A DNA stretch of 17,637 bases, from positions 1-17,637 of the forward strand of contig PUNR01000181.1 in NCBI GenBank assembly GCA_003551805.1. The letters run 5' to 3'. Positions 1 to 6,711 of this stretch are shown one piece after another. Each line of letters begins with the position of its first letter. Position 1 is the stretch's first letter. The notes below the pieces were generated by a model. That model was not told where the DNA came from. It saw only the letters and a list, made by a program, of their open reading frames with translations, and did not search any database. Position numbers and translations under genes: made by a program. Source of the stretch: Loktanella sp. (lineage in GTDB: Bacteria; Pseudomonadota; Alphaproteobacteria; Rhodobacterales; Rhodobacteraceae).

Positions 1-261
1 GATTGCGCAACCCTGTGGCTGACGAATGTGATGCTGGCAGATGAAGATATCCCCGCCGCCAGTGCTGCACTGATCCGCGCGCTGGCAACCTGCGCCGCGC
101 CCGTTGTGGTCGTATCAAACGAGGTTGGCCAAGGCATTGTCCCCGACAACGCGCTGGCGCGACGGTTTCGCAACGCCCAAGGCGCGCTGAACCAAGCGAT
201 TGCTGCGCAGGCAGATTGCGTTGTTGCCGTCATGGCGGGCTTGCCCATGGTTCTGAAATGA
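1..261 (+). CDS. cobU: CobU/CobP, bifunctional adenosylcobinamide kinase / guanylyltransferase (3' part)
   Basis: This is the C-terminal 86 residues of a CobU-type enzyme, open at the left edge of the window. The family phosphorylates adenosylcobinamide and then transfers GMP to it, making adenosylcobinamide-GDP for nucleotide-loop assembly of vitamin B12 in the cytoplasm. The visible sequence contains three family hallmarks in order: DCATLWLTNVML near the edge, VVVVSNEVGQGIVPDNALAR in the middle, and a C-terminal AQADCVVAVMAGLPMVLK. The N-terminal Walker A loop and guanylylated histidine lie outside the window, so catalytic integrity cannot be judged. The TGA stop overlaps the next start codon as ATGA, so the following phosphatase is probably translationally coupled. 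Recognition of the family is firm. The symbol cobP is also used in alphaproteobacteria. Confidence 0.93.
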   Translation, partial: DCATLWLTNVMLADEDIPAASAALIRALATCAAPVVVVSNEVGQGIVPDNALARRFRNAQGALNQAIAAQADCVVAVMAGLPMVLK

Positions 262-836
262 CGCGGCTTTGGTGGGTGCGGCACGGGCCGACACATGAAA
301 AATCGTTCGTCGGCTGGCGTGATGTCCCTGCGGATTTGTCCGATACGGCACAAATTGCGCGGGTGGCTGATTTTCTGCCGCAAGATGCTGTTATCGTCGC
401 CTCTGACCTGTGCCGCGCCTATGCCACCGCCGATGCCATTGGCCGCGACCGCCAGCGCCTGCCCGACCAGCGCGATTTGCGTGAAATGAATTTCGGCATC
501 TGGGACGGGATGGACTGGCGCGCCGTCGCTGAACGTGATCCGGTACTCAGCCGCCAGTTCTGGGAAGAACCCGGCGATCTGCGCGCGCCAGACGGCGAAA
601 GCTGGAATGACGTCAGCGCCCGCGTGGCCCGCGTAGTCGATGACCTGACCGCGCGTTTTAGCGGTCGTGATATCGTGCTGGTCGCACATATGGGCGTGAT
701 CATGACGCAGATCCAACGCGCATCAGGCGGCACCGCCTATCAAGCGCTAGGGCACCAGATCGACAATCTGTCAGTGACGCAAGTGACGCGCTATCCGACA
801 GGTTGGTCCTTAGGCGCAGTTAATCATTTGCCGTGA
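258..836 (+). CDS. Histidine phosphatase family protein, possible alpha-ribazole phosphatase (CobC-like)
   Basis: A 192-residue protein of the phosphoglycerate-mutase-like histidine phosphatase superfamily. The phosphohistidine motif is RHG at residues 8-10 (H9 nucleophile), followed by the SDLCRAYATA motif around residues 49-58 (R53), an acidic E76 in REMNFG, and the second catalytic histidine H144 in VAHMG. All four pocket elements are therefore present. The start was set at the ATG in the ATGA overlap with cobU; an upstream in-frame ATG would add 14 unrelated residues. Coupling to cobU suggests removal of the 5'-phosphate of alpha-ribazole phosphate in cobalamin synthesis, as CobC does. 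That is an inference from context, since the superfamily also includes phosphoglycerate mutases and broad-specificity phosphatases. Confidence 0.9.
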   Translation: MTRLWWVRHGPTHEKSFVGWRDVPADLSDTAQIARVADFLPQDAVIVASDLCRAYATADAIGRDRQRLPDQRDLREMNFGIWDGMDWRAVAERDPVLSRQFWEEPGDLRAPDGESWNDVSARVARVVDDLTARFSGRDIVLVAHMGVIMTQIQRASGGTAYQALGHQIDNLSVTQVTRYPTGWSLGAVNHLP

Positions 837-894
837 TAGTTTGTATCAGGATTAATCACTTGGCCTGCGCCTGACCCGCACATAACATTTTGGC

Positions 895-1584
895 ATGAGA
901 TATACGCTTTACATCGGTGACCGCACATTCAGCAGTTGGTCCTTACGCGGCTGGCTGATGCTGGAAAAATTCGGCCTGCCCTATCAGACACATTTTGTCG
1001 GCCTTTATGCTGGCACCATGGCCGCTGATCTGGCGCATATCCCGCCTGCGCGCACCGTGCCTGCCATGACAACACCCGAAGGGTTCGTTCTGACTGACAG
1101 CCTTGCCATAGCAGAAACGCTGGTAGAACGGCACCCTGATGTTGCGTTTTATCCGCGCGATCCTGCCGCGCGTGCGCTGGCACGGTCAATCTGCGCAGAA
1201 ATGCACAGCGGTTTCAGTGCCTTGCGTGGCGAATGCCCGAATATGATTGCCCATATCTGGGACAGGTTCACACCATCCGGCGCGGTGCTGGCCGATCTGG
1301 AACGGGTCGAGGCACTGTGGTCCCTCGCCCGCGCACGCCATGGCACCGATAGCCCGTGGCTGTTCGGGGATTATTCGCTGGCGGATGTGTTCTATGCACC
1401 CGTGGCCTTGCGGATCACCACCTACGGCCTGCAGGTCAGTCCAGCGGCGCAGGCCTATGTCGACGCCCACCTGCGCGATCCGGCGTTTCTGGAGTGGCGC
1501 AAGGATGCGCTGACGGAAATCCACGACCCTTGGCCCTATCCGCTGGATCTGCCACGCAAAGACTGGCCCGTTAACCATTCTTAA
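895..1584 (+). CDS. Glutathione S-transferase family protein
   Basis: A 229-residue cytosolic GST-like protein. The N-terminal thioredoxin-fold domain (about residues 1-80) has a serine-rich active-site segment, TFSSWSLRGWL at residues 11-21, the cis-proline V55-P56 that contacts the glutathione backbone, and D68-S69 in the position of the usual glutathione-binding (E/D)-S pair. The rest is the all-helical C-terminal domain, with a WLFGDYSLADVF motif typical of GST N-capping/hydrophobic staple segments. The substrate cannot be told; a conjugating or isomerase role is possible. The start is the first ATG of the frame. There is no clear Shine-Dalgarno sequence, and a weak promoter-like pair lies so close that the mRNA may have almost no leader. 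It stands alone between the cobU pair and comM. Confidence 0.9.
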   Translation: MRYTLYIGDRTFSSWSLRGWLMLEKFGLPYQTHFVGLYAGTMAADLAHIPPARTVPAMTTPEGFVLTDSLAIAETLVERHPDVAFYPRDPAARALARSICAEMHSGFSALRGECPNMIAHIWDRFTPSGAVLADLERVEALWSLARARHGTDSPWLFGDYSLADVFYAPVALRITTYGLQVSPAAQAYVDAHLRDPAFLEWRKDALTEIHDPWPYPLDLPRKDWPVNHS

Positions 1585-1609
1585 ACTTCCAGCCACTACC
1601 CGTTAACCA
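1567..1609. promoter_or_regulatory. Paired CCCGTTAACCA repeats, possible CtrA half-sites upstream of comM
   Basis: Two perfect 11-base direct repeats, CCCGTTAACCA, lie at 1567-1577 and 1599-1609, 32 bases apart, or about three helical turns. The first continues as TTAACCAT (1571-1578), which matches the half-site described for the cell-cycle regulator CtrA, and a further TTAA follows at 1581-1584 with a six-base gap. The classical full site is TTAA-N7-TTAA, so the spacing is one base short. The repeats overlap the 3' end of the GST gene and precede the comM start by 18 to 60 bases. Binding is inferred from the motif only. Confidence 0.42.
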
Positions 1610-1626
1610 ACAAACGGGAGCAGCCG

Positions 1627-3141
1627 ATGGTGGCCATCGCCTATACAGTGGCCTTTGAAGGCATCGAGGCGCGCTTGGTCGAGGTGCAATGTGCTGTCAC
1701 ACCGGGTGTGCCTGCGTTTTCAATCGTGGGCCTGCCAGACAAAGCCGTGTCCGAGGCACGCGAACGCGTCCGCGCGGCGCTGACCGCGATGGCCATCGCG
1801 CTGCCGTCGAAACGGATCACGGTGAACCTGTCGCCCGCCGATCTGCCCAAGGAAGGGTCGCATTTCGATCTGCCCATCGCGCTGGCTTTGCTTGCCGCGC
1901 TTGACATCATCCCGCGGGACGAGGCGGCACAGGTCGTGGCCTTGGGTGAGTTATCGCTCGACGGCACTTTGGTGCCTGTGGTGGGTGCCTTGCCCGCGGC
2001 GATGACGGCGGCCAGCGAAGGGCGGATGCTGCTTTGCCCAGCCGCCTGCGGGGCAGAGGCTGCGTGGGTCGGGGCGGCAAATGTGATCGCGCCACGCAGC
2101 CTTGCCGCAATGGTGCGGCATTTCACAGGACAGAACGTCATCGCGCCATCAGTGCCCGGCGAGGCACAGACGATCAGCCATAGCCGCGACTTTGCCGAAG
2201 TCAAAGGTCAGGAACGCGCCAAACGCGCGCTGGAAATCGCCGCCGCGGGACGGCATCACCTGCTGTTGGTCGGATCGCCGGGGTCGGGCAAATCCATGTT
2301 GGCGGCGCGGATCGCGGGCATCCTGCCGCCCCTGTCGCCGGCAGAGGCGCTGGAAACATCCATGATCCATTCACTGGCGGGATTGCTGGATGACGGCGGC
2401 ATCAACCGCGAACGTCCGTTTCGTGAACCGCACCATACAGCGTCGATGGCCGCCATCGTCGGCGGCGGTCGCGGCGCGAAACCGGGCGAGATTTCACTGG
2501 CACATAACGGTGTGCTGTTCATGGATGAATTCCCTGAATTTCCGCGTACCGTGCTGGAAACCTTGCGCCAACCCATCGAAACGGGTGAAGTCGTTGTCGC
2601 GCGTGCCAATGCCCATGTGCGCTATCCGTGCCGGTTCATGCTGGTGGCCGCAGCGAACCCGTGCAAATGCGGCTATCTGGCTGATGCGGCGCGCGCCTGC
2701 ACCCGCGCGCCGGTTTGTGGCGAGGATTACATGGGCCGGATTTCCGGCCCTTTGATGGACCGTTTCGATCTACGGGTCGAGGTACCACCGGTGGCATTTC
2801 AGGATCTTGATTTACCGGTTTCCGGCGACAGTTCTGCCGTTATTGCCACCCGCATCGCCGCTGCGCGGACGCGACAGACGGCGCGTTTTGCCGGGCATCC
2901 GGTTGCACGCGTCAACGCGGATGCCGAAGGCAGTTTGCTGGAAATGATCGCCACCCCGGATGCAGAGGGACGGGCACTTTTATTGCGGGTGGCAGAAAAA
3001 TTCGGCCTGTCGGCGCGCGGATACCACCGTATTCTGCGTGTAGCGCGCACGATTGCCGATCTTGAAGGCGCTGATCTGGTCAGCCGCAATCATGTCGCCG
3101 AAGCTGTTGGTTATCGTCTGGCAATGGCGAAAGAGGTGTAG
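1627..3141 (+). CDS. comM: ComM/YifB, Mg-chelatase-like AAA+ helicase
   Basis: A 504-residue YifB/ComM family ATPase, full length for the family (about 500). Residues 1-170 form the N-terminal Lon-protease-like S5 fold domain, with AFSIVGLPDKAVSEARERVR and the NLSPADLPKEG signature. The AAA+ core follows, with Walker A GSPGSGKS at 216-223 and Walker B VLFMDE at 296-301. An inserted cysteine set, C346, C348, C358 and C364, probably binds zinc. ComM in other bacteria is a hexameric helicase that promotes branch migration of incoming single-stranded DNA during natural transformation. In Rhodobacter capsulatus comM is needed for receiving gene-transfer-agent DNA and is CtrA-dependent. The start ATG at 1627 has a CGGGAG ribosome-binding site six bases upstream. 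It converges on gshB. Confidence 0.96.
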   Translation: MVAIAYTVAFEGIEARLVEVQCAVTPGVPAFSIVGLPDKAVSEARERVRAALTAMAIALPSKRITVNLSPADLPKEGSHFDLPIALALLAALDIIPRDEAAQVVALGELSLDGTLVPVVGALPAAMTAASEGRMLLCPAACGAEAAWVGAANVIAPRSLAAMVRHFTGQNVIAPSVPGEAQTISHSRDFAEVKGQERAKRALEIAAAGRHHLLLVGSPGSGKSMLAARIAGILPPLSPAEALETSMIHSLAGLLDDGGINRERPFREPHHTASMAAIVGGGRGAKPGEISLAHNGVLFMDEFPEFPRTVLETLRQPIETGEVVVARANAHVRYPCRFMLVAAANPCKCGYLADAARACTRAPVCGEDYMGRISGPLMDRFDLRVEVPPVAFQDLDLPVSGDSSAVIATRIAAARTRQTARFAGHPVARVNADAEGSLLEMIATPDAEGRALLLRVAEKFGLSARGYHRILRVARTIADLEGADLVSRNHVAEAVGYRLAMAKEV

Positions 3142-3145
3142 CTTC

Positions 3146-3162
3146 CCGTTCTTGCAGAACGG
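3146..3162. terminator. Hairpin between convergent comM and gshB
   Basis: A perfect six-base-pair inverted repeat, CCGTTC (3146-3151) and GAACGG (3157-3162), with a five-base loop lies four bases after the comM stop. It has no T-run directly after it on the plus strand; the next T-run is TTTTT at 3182-3186, after the GGGGATATTT element. It is probably part of a compound 3' end for comM and gshB rather than a textbook intrinsic terminator. Confidence 0.4.
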
Positions 3163-3164
3163 AA

Positions 3165-3184
3165 AGCCTCCGGCGGGGATATTT
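3165..3184 (+). repeat. GC-rich gene-end element ending GGGGATATTT, copy 1
   Basis: The segment AGCCTCCGGCGGGGATATTT abuts the gshB stop codon in the 43-base gap between convergent comM and gshB. Its core GCGGGGATATTT (3173-3184) recurs, inverted, at 11088-11099 in the gap between convergent murJ and the rhomboid-like gene. I recall this kind of sequence after many Rhodobacteraceae genes. On the plus strand CCTC and GGGG can pair around CGGC and are followed by ATATTTTT, so it could act as a short terminator. Confidence 0.45.
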
Positions 3185-4144
3185 TTACTCTGACGATGGG
3201 GTGGTGTTGCGCCGGTTTTCAATCGCTTGCCAGATTTTTTCAGCGATATTGACCCCGTCGAACCGTTCCAGTTCCTGAATGCCGGTGGGCGAGGTGACGT
3301 TGATTTCGGTCAGCCAGTCGCCGATCACATCGATACCTACGAAAATTTGGCCTTTTTCACGCAAAAGCGGGCCGATCCGTGCACAGATTTCGCGGTCCCG
3401 GTCGGTCAGCGCAACTTTTTCCGGGCGACCGCCGACATGCATGTTAGATCTGGTTTCGCCTTGGGCCGGGACGCGGTTGATCGCACCGACAGGTTCACCA
3501 TCGACCAGAATAACGCGCTTGTCGCCTTTGGCGACGGCCGGCAGGAATTTCTGCATGATCAGCGGTTCGCGGTTAATGCCGGCAAAAAGTTCATGCAGCG
3601 ACGCAAGGTTGCCGTCGGTGTGGGTCAGTTTGAACACGCCAGCCCCGCCGTTGCCGTAAAGAGGTTTGAGAATCACATCGCCGTGCGTCGCGCGGAATGT
3701 CCGCAAAGTATCCAGATCGCGTGCGATCATCGTGGGTGGTGTCAGGTCCGGGAAGTTCAGAACGAGCAATTTTTCGGGATAATTGCGCACCCAGAACGGA
3801 TCGTTCACAACCAGCGTATCCGGATGGATCATGTCCAGAATATGGGTCGTCGTGATATACCCCATGTCAAAAGGCGGGTCCTGACGCAGCCAGACGACAT
3901 CCATGTCGCGCAGGTCTATATCTGTCGCTTCACCAAGCTGGAAATGGTCGCCCTTGACCCGCTGGACGCGCAACGGCCAGCCGCGTGCTGTCACCCGTCC
4001 CTGATCATAGGCCAGTTTGTCAGGCGTGTAATAATACAGGTCATGCCCGCGCGCCTGTGCTTCTTCCGCTATGCGGAAGGTGCTGTCGGCATCAATGTTG
4101 ATCGGCCCGATCGGGTCCATTTGGAACGCAACTTTCAATGCCAT
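3185..4144 (-). CDS. gshB: Glutathione synthetase
   Basis: A 319-residue ATP-grasp enzyme that joins gamma-glutamylcysteine and glycine with ATP hydrolysis to make glutathione in the cytosol. The length fits bacterial GshB (about 315). The N-terminal start [20 protein letters not shown] is the standard family opening. The ATP-grasp part shows K160, the glycine-rich loop GNGGAGV at 164-170, and Mg-binding residues D272, E280 and N282 in the segment [18 protein letters not shown] chose the ATG at 4142-4144 rather than an upstream in-frame ATG that adds 20 unrelated residues, because it has an AAAGGG ribosome-binding site eight bases upstream and matches family N-termini. It is the last gene of the rsmI-yraN-gshB operon, 68 bases after yraN, with a hairpin just before its ribosome-binding site. 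Confidence 0.97.
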   Translation of the reverse strand: MALKVAFQMDPIGPINIDADSTFRIAEEAQARGHDLYYYTPDKLAYDQGRVTARGWPLRVQRVKGDHFQLGEATDIDLRDMDVVWLRQDPPFDMGYITTTHILDMIHPDTLVVNDPFWVRNYPEKLLVLNFPDLTPPTMIARDLDTLRTFRATHGDVILKPLYGNGGAGVFKLTHTDGNLASLHELFAGINREPLIMQKFLPAVAKGDKRVILVDGEPVGAINRVPAQGETRSNMHVGGRPEKVALTDRDREICARIGPLLREKGQIFVGIDVIGDWLTEINVTSPTGIQELERFDGVNIAEKIWQAIENRRNTTPSSE

Positions 4145-4159
4145 ATCAAAAACCCTTTC

Positions 4160-4176
4160 AGCGGATGATATCCGCT
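4160..4176. repeat. Inverted repeat in the yraN-gshB gap
   Basis: A perfect seven-base inverted repeat AGCGGAT/ATCCGCT with a three-base centre lies in the 68-base yraN-gshB gap. In the gshB mRNA the hairpin would end immediately before the AAAGGG ribosome-binding site. It has no T-run, so it is not an evident terminator. It could be an mRNA-stability or translation-control hairpin, or a protein-binding site. Function is unknown. Confidence 0.35.
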
Positions 4177-4212
4177 TCATGCCGCAGGCTGCGTGGCAGT
4201 GCAATGGCGCGA

Positions 4213-4569
4213 TCAGGCTTCCATGAATGCGTTTTCAATCACGTTGACGGCACCGCGCCCGTCCACAAGGGCCAGATCAAAGCGCACATCTGTCAACTGC
4301 CCGCGTGGTTCGCCTGCGAGAAACTCGCCTGCGCTGGCGCAAAGCCGGTCCATCTGCCGCCTTCCCAGACGCAACGCCGCACGCGCAAAGGTCGCGCTTT
4401 TCTTAACCTCGACAAAGACCAGCGTTTCACCGTCGCGCATGATCAGATCGATTTCGCCTGATTTGCCACGCCAGCGCCGGGCCGCAATTTGGTGCGCGCG
4501 CGCCGCATAATCGCGCGCGACAATATCTTCGGCGGCAAGGCCTGCGTGATAGCTGACACGCCCGGTCAC
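4213..4569 (-). CDS. yraN: YraN (UPF0102) family, putative nuclease-fold protein
   Basis: A 118-residue protein of the UPF0102 family, the usual length. It carries the family's restriction-endonuclease-like signature: [19 protein letters not shown], with E39, D41, E54 and K56 as the PD-(D/E)XK-type acidic/lysine set. No firm cellular role is established; the fold suggests binding or cutting of nucleic acids, and homologues sit near ribosome or cell-envelope genes. The start is GTG at 4567-4569. This GTG overlaps the rsmI stop as GTGA, so translation is coupled. In E. coli yraN adjoins yraM (lpoA) and the divergent yraL (rsmI). Here yraN has moved behind rsmI, but the three genes remain together. 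Confidence 0.92.
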   Translation of the reverse strand: MTGRVSYHAGLAAEDIVARDYAARAHQIAARRWRGKSGEIDLIMRDGETLVFVEVKKSATFARAALRLGRRQMDRLCASAGEFLAGEPRGQLTDVRFDLALVDGRGAVNVIENAFMEA

Positions 4570-5426
4570 GACGGATCACCAAGGCCGAGGGCAATCTGAT
4601 AGACCTGCCGGCGCGGCAGGCCCAAGGCACCAGCCACGACTGTAGCGGCATCTTTTACACGCATGGTTTTCATCGCTTCTTTCAATGCCTCTGTCACATC
4701 CAGATCGGCCACATCGGTTGCTCCTGCGCGACCGACCAGCACGACCAATTCACCCTTGACCAACCGTCCTGCATAGACCTGCGCCACATCCGTCAGGGTG
4801 CCGCGCGTGGTTTCTTCGAACCGTTTGGTCAGTTCCCGACAGACCACGACCTGTCTGTCGCCCCCCAAGGTATCGCGCAGACTTATTAACATTTCCTCTA
4901 CGCGTTTGGGACTTTCATAAAAAACCAGCGTGAAAGGCACATCGCGCAGGGCTGCGATTTCGGTTTCGCGTTGCTGGCGGGCAGCAGGCAGGAAGCCGAC
5001 GAAAGCGAACCTGTCCGTGGGCAGGCCCGACACGGTGAGCGCAGCCAGCACAGCAGATGCCCCGGGCGCTGTGGTGACGGCAACACCTGCCGCAATCGCT
5101 GCACGTCCCAGCTCGTATCCGGGGTCGGCCACCAGAGGCGTGCCCGCTTCGGACACATAGGCCACCGATTTGCCCGACACGATATCGGCAACCAGCCGGT
5201 CGACAGCGCCTTCGCCGCTGTGATCGTGGAAAGCCACAACCTTGCGTCCGTTCAGCGGCACACCGTGGATTTCCATCAGTTTGCGTGCGGTGCGTGTATC
5301 CTCTGCCGCGATCAGATCGGCCGAGGCGAGTATATCAAGCGCGCGCAATGTGATGTCGCGCGCCGACCCGATCGGGGTCGCGACAAAATACAGACCGGCA
5401 GAGAGTGGCTTGGTGATATGATTCAT
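4566..5426 (-). CDS. rsmI: 16S rRNA (cytidine(1402)-2'-O)-methyltransferase
   Basis: A 286-residue SAM-dependent methyltransferase of the tetrapyrrole methylase fold. It adds the 2'-O-methyl group to C1402 in the decoding centre of 16S rRNA. Family motifs in order: LYFVATPIGSARDITLRAL at residues 12-30 (Ser at position 21 where Asn is usual), AEDTR at 41-45, VSEAGTP at 91-97 followed by DPG, and YESPKR at 170-175. The C-terminal portion carries the small extra domain ending LGLPRRQVYQIALGLG. Length matches E. coli RsmI (286). The start ATG is at 5424-5426. It is the first gene of the minus-strand operon and is divergent from the lpoA-like gene across 106 bases containing a palindrome. Confidence 0.96.
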   Translation of the reverse strand: MNHITKPLSAGLYFVATPIGSARDITLRALDILASADLIAAEDTRTARKLMEIHGVPLNGRKVVAFHDHSGEGAVDRLVADIVSGKSVAYVSEAGTPLVADPGYELGRAAIAAGVAVTTAPGASAVLAALTVSGLPTDRFAFVGFLPAARQQRETEIAALRDVPFTLVFYESPKRVEEMLISLRDTLGGDRQVVVCRELTKRFEETTRGTLTDVAQVYAGRLVKGELVVLVGRAGATDVADLDVTEALKEAMKTMRVKDAATVVAGALGLPRRQVYQIALGLGDPS

Positions 5427-5456
5427 GACTGGACCCGCGCCCCCCCTTCTTTATGA

Positions 5457-5474
5457 TGTGCGACAAATCGCACA
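5457..5474. promoter_or_regulatory. Palindrome in the rsmI / lpoA-like divergent promoter region
   Basis: TGTGCGA-CAAA-TCGCACA is a perfect inverted repeat with seven-base arms and a four-base centre. It is the most symmetric element in the 106-base gap between the divergent rsmI and lpoA-like genes, 31 bases from the rsmI start and 59 from the lpoA-like start. It is suitable as an operator for a dimeric regulator serving both directions. No regulator is recognised from the sequence. Confidence 0.35.
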
Positions 5475-5532
5475 CGGCCCGACGGATCATGCCGCACCGT
5501 GTCGTATGCAGTAATCAGAAGGAATACAGCCT

Positions 5533-6711
5533 ATGTTCGCCCGTTTCCATCACAGCCGCAAGCCGCTTGCGCGCTTCATCGCCTTTATGTCGCTGGCCTG
5601 GCTCGCTGCTTGTGACACCGGTTTGCAAGAAATGACAGACGTTGCGCCAACCGCAGACACATCGCGCGCGGTGCAGGTGGCGCTGCTTGTTCCTGGCGGG
5701 TCAGGCCAAGGCAGTGATGCGTTTCTGGCGCAGAACTTTGAAAACGCGGCCCGGATGGCGATTGCAGACCTGAACGGCGCCGATATCACGCTGCGTGTCT
5801 ATAACACGGGCGGTGACCCTGCGCAGGCGGCCAGTGTCGCACGCAGGGCTGTGGATGAGGGCGCGCAGATCATTCTTGGTCCGCTGTTTGCCGAAGCCGC
5901 GAACGCCGCCGGTGTTGCCGTTGCCGACCGGGACGTCAATGTTCTGGCATTTTCCAACAATGCCAGCATCGCGGGCGGAAATGTTTTCATCCTTGGCCAA
6001 AGTTTTGACAACACGGCCCGCCGGCTTGTCCAATATGCCAGCAGGCAGGGCGTCAACCGCTTCATGATCGCGCATGGTCAGGATATCGGCGGAGAGATGG
6101 GCCGCGATGCCATCGCCCGCGCAATCCGCGGCAACGGATCGCAGCTTGTTGCGACAGAATCCTATCCGCTGTCGCAAGCGGGTATTTTCTCTTCCACGCA
6201 GCGGCTGGTGAGCACGGCTGAATCCACAGGCGCGCAGGCGATTTTCACGACTGCCGGTGCCAATGCCGACCTGCCGATCATCGCAACCGGCCTGCCCGAA
6301 GCAGGGCTGGACATCGAACAAACCCGTCTGATCGGGCTGACACGTTGGGATACCGTGCCGCAGCTTCTGGAATTGTCCGGTGTGCAGGGTGGGCTTTATG
6401 CCCTGCCTGACCAAGGTCCGGACACATTGTTCCGCAACCGCTATGAAGCCGCTTACGGGGGCAAACCGCATCCTTTGGCGGGGCTTGCCTATGACGGTAT
6501 TGCGGCCATCGGCGCACTTATGGCGCGGGGTGACGGTGCGTTGTCGCGGTCTGCCTTGACCACCAGCCAAGGGTTCCGCGGCACATCAGGCGTCTTCCGC
6601 CTGCTGCCGAACGGTCAGAACGAACGCGGCCTTGCCGTTGCCACCATTCAACAAAATCGGGTCGTGATCCTTGAACAAGCGCCAAGAAGTTTCGGTGCAG
6701 CCGGGCTCTGA
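5533..6711 (+). CDS. Penicillin-binding protein activator, LpoA/LppC-like lipoprotein
   Basis: A 392-residue predicted lipoprotein with a periplasmic-binding-protein fold. Residues 1-27 are a lipoprotein signal ending in the lipobox LAAC, with the lipidated cysteine at C27. From about residue 46 the protein shows the Leu/Ile/Val-binding-protein-like pattern: VALLVPGGSG, FENAARMAIADL, and the segment EGAQIILGPLFAEAAN. In E. coli LpoA such a domain follows an N-terminal TPR-like domain and activates the peptidoglycan synthase PBP1A from the outer membrane. That N-terminal domain is missing here (392 against about 678 residues). The start ATG has an AAGGA site nine bases upstream. Its position divergent from rsmI matches E. 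coli yraM/yraL. The envelope role fits murJ two genes downstream, but activation of a particular PBP is an inference. Confidence 0.85.
   Translation: MFARFHHSRKPLARFIAFMSLAWLAACDTGLQEMTDVAPTADTSRAVQVALLVPGGSGQGSDAFLAQNFENAARMAIADLNGADITLRVYNTGGDPAQAASVARRAVDEGAQIILGPLFAEAANAAGVAVADRDVNVLAFSNNASIAGGNVFILGQSFDNTARRLVQYASRQGVNRFMIAHGQDIGGEMGRDAIARAIRGNGSQLVATESYPLSQAGIFSSTQRLVSTAESTGAQAIFTTAGANADLPIIATGLPEAGLDIEQTRLIGLTRWDTVPQLLELSGVQGGLYALPDQGPDTLFRNRYEAAYGGKPHPLAGLAYDGIAAIGALMARGDGALSRSALTTSQGFRGTSGVFRLLPNGQNERGLAVATIQQNRVVILEQAPRSFGAAGL

Noticed and set aside
1..257. Cobalamin riboswitch near cobU
   Set aside because: The 5' end of cobU is outside the window and no B12-box-like element was seen inside it.
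3227..4168. Plus-strand open frame (313 codons) opposite gshB
   Set aside because: gshB is unambiguous on the minus strand; the antisense frame has no family features.
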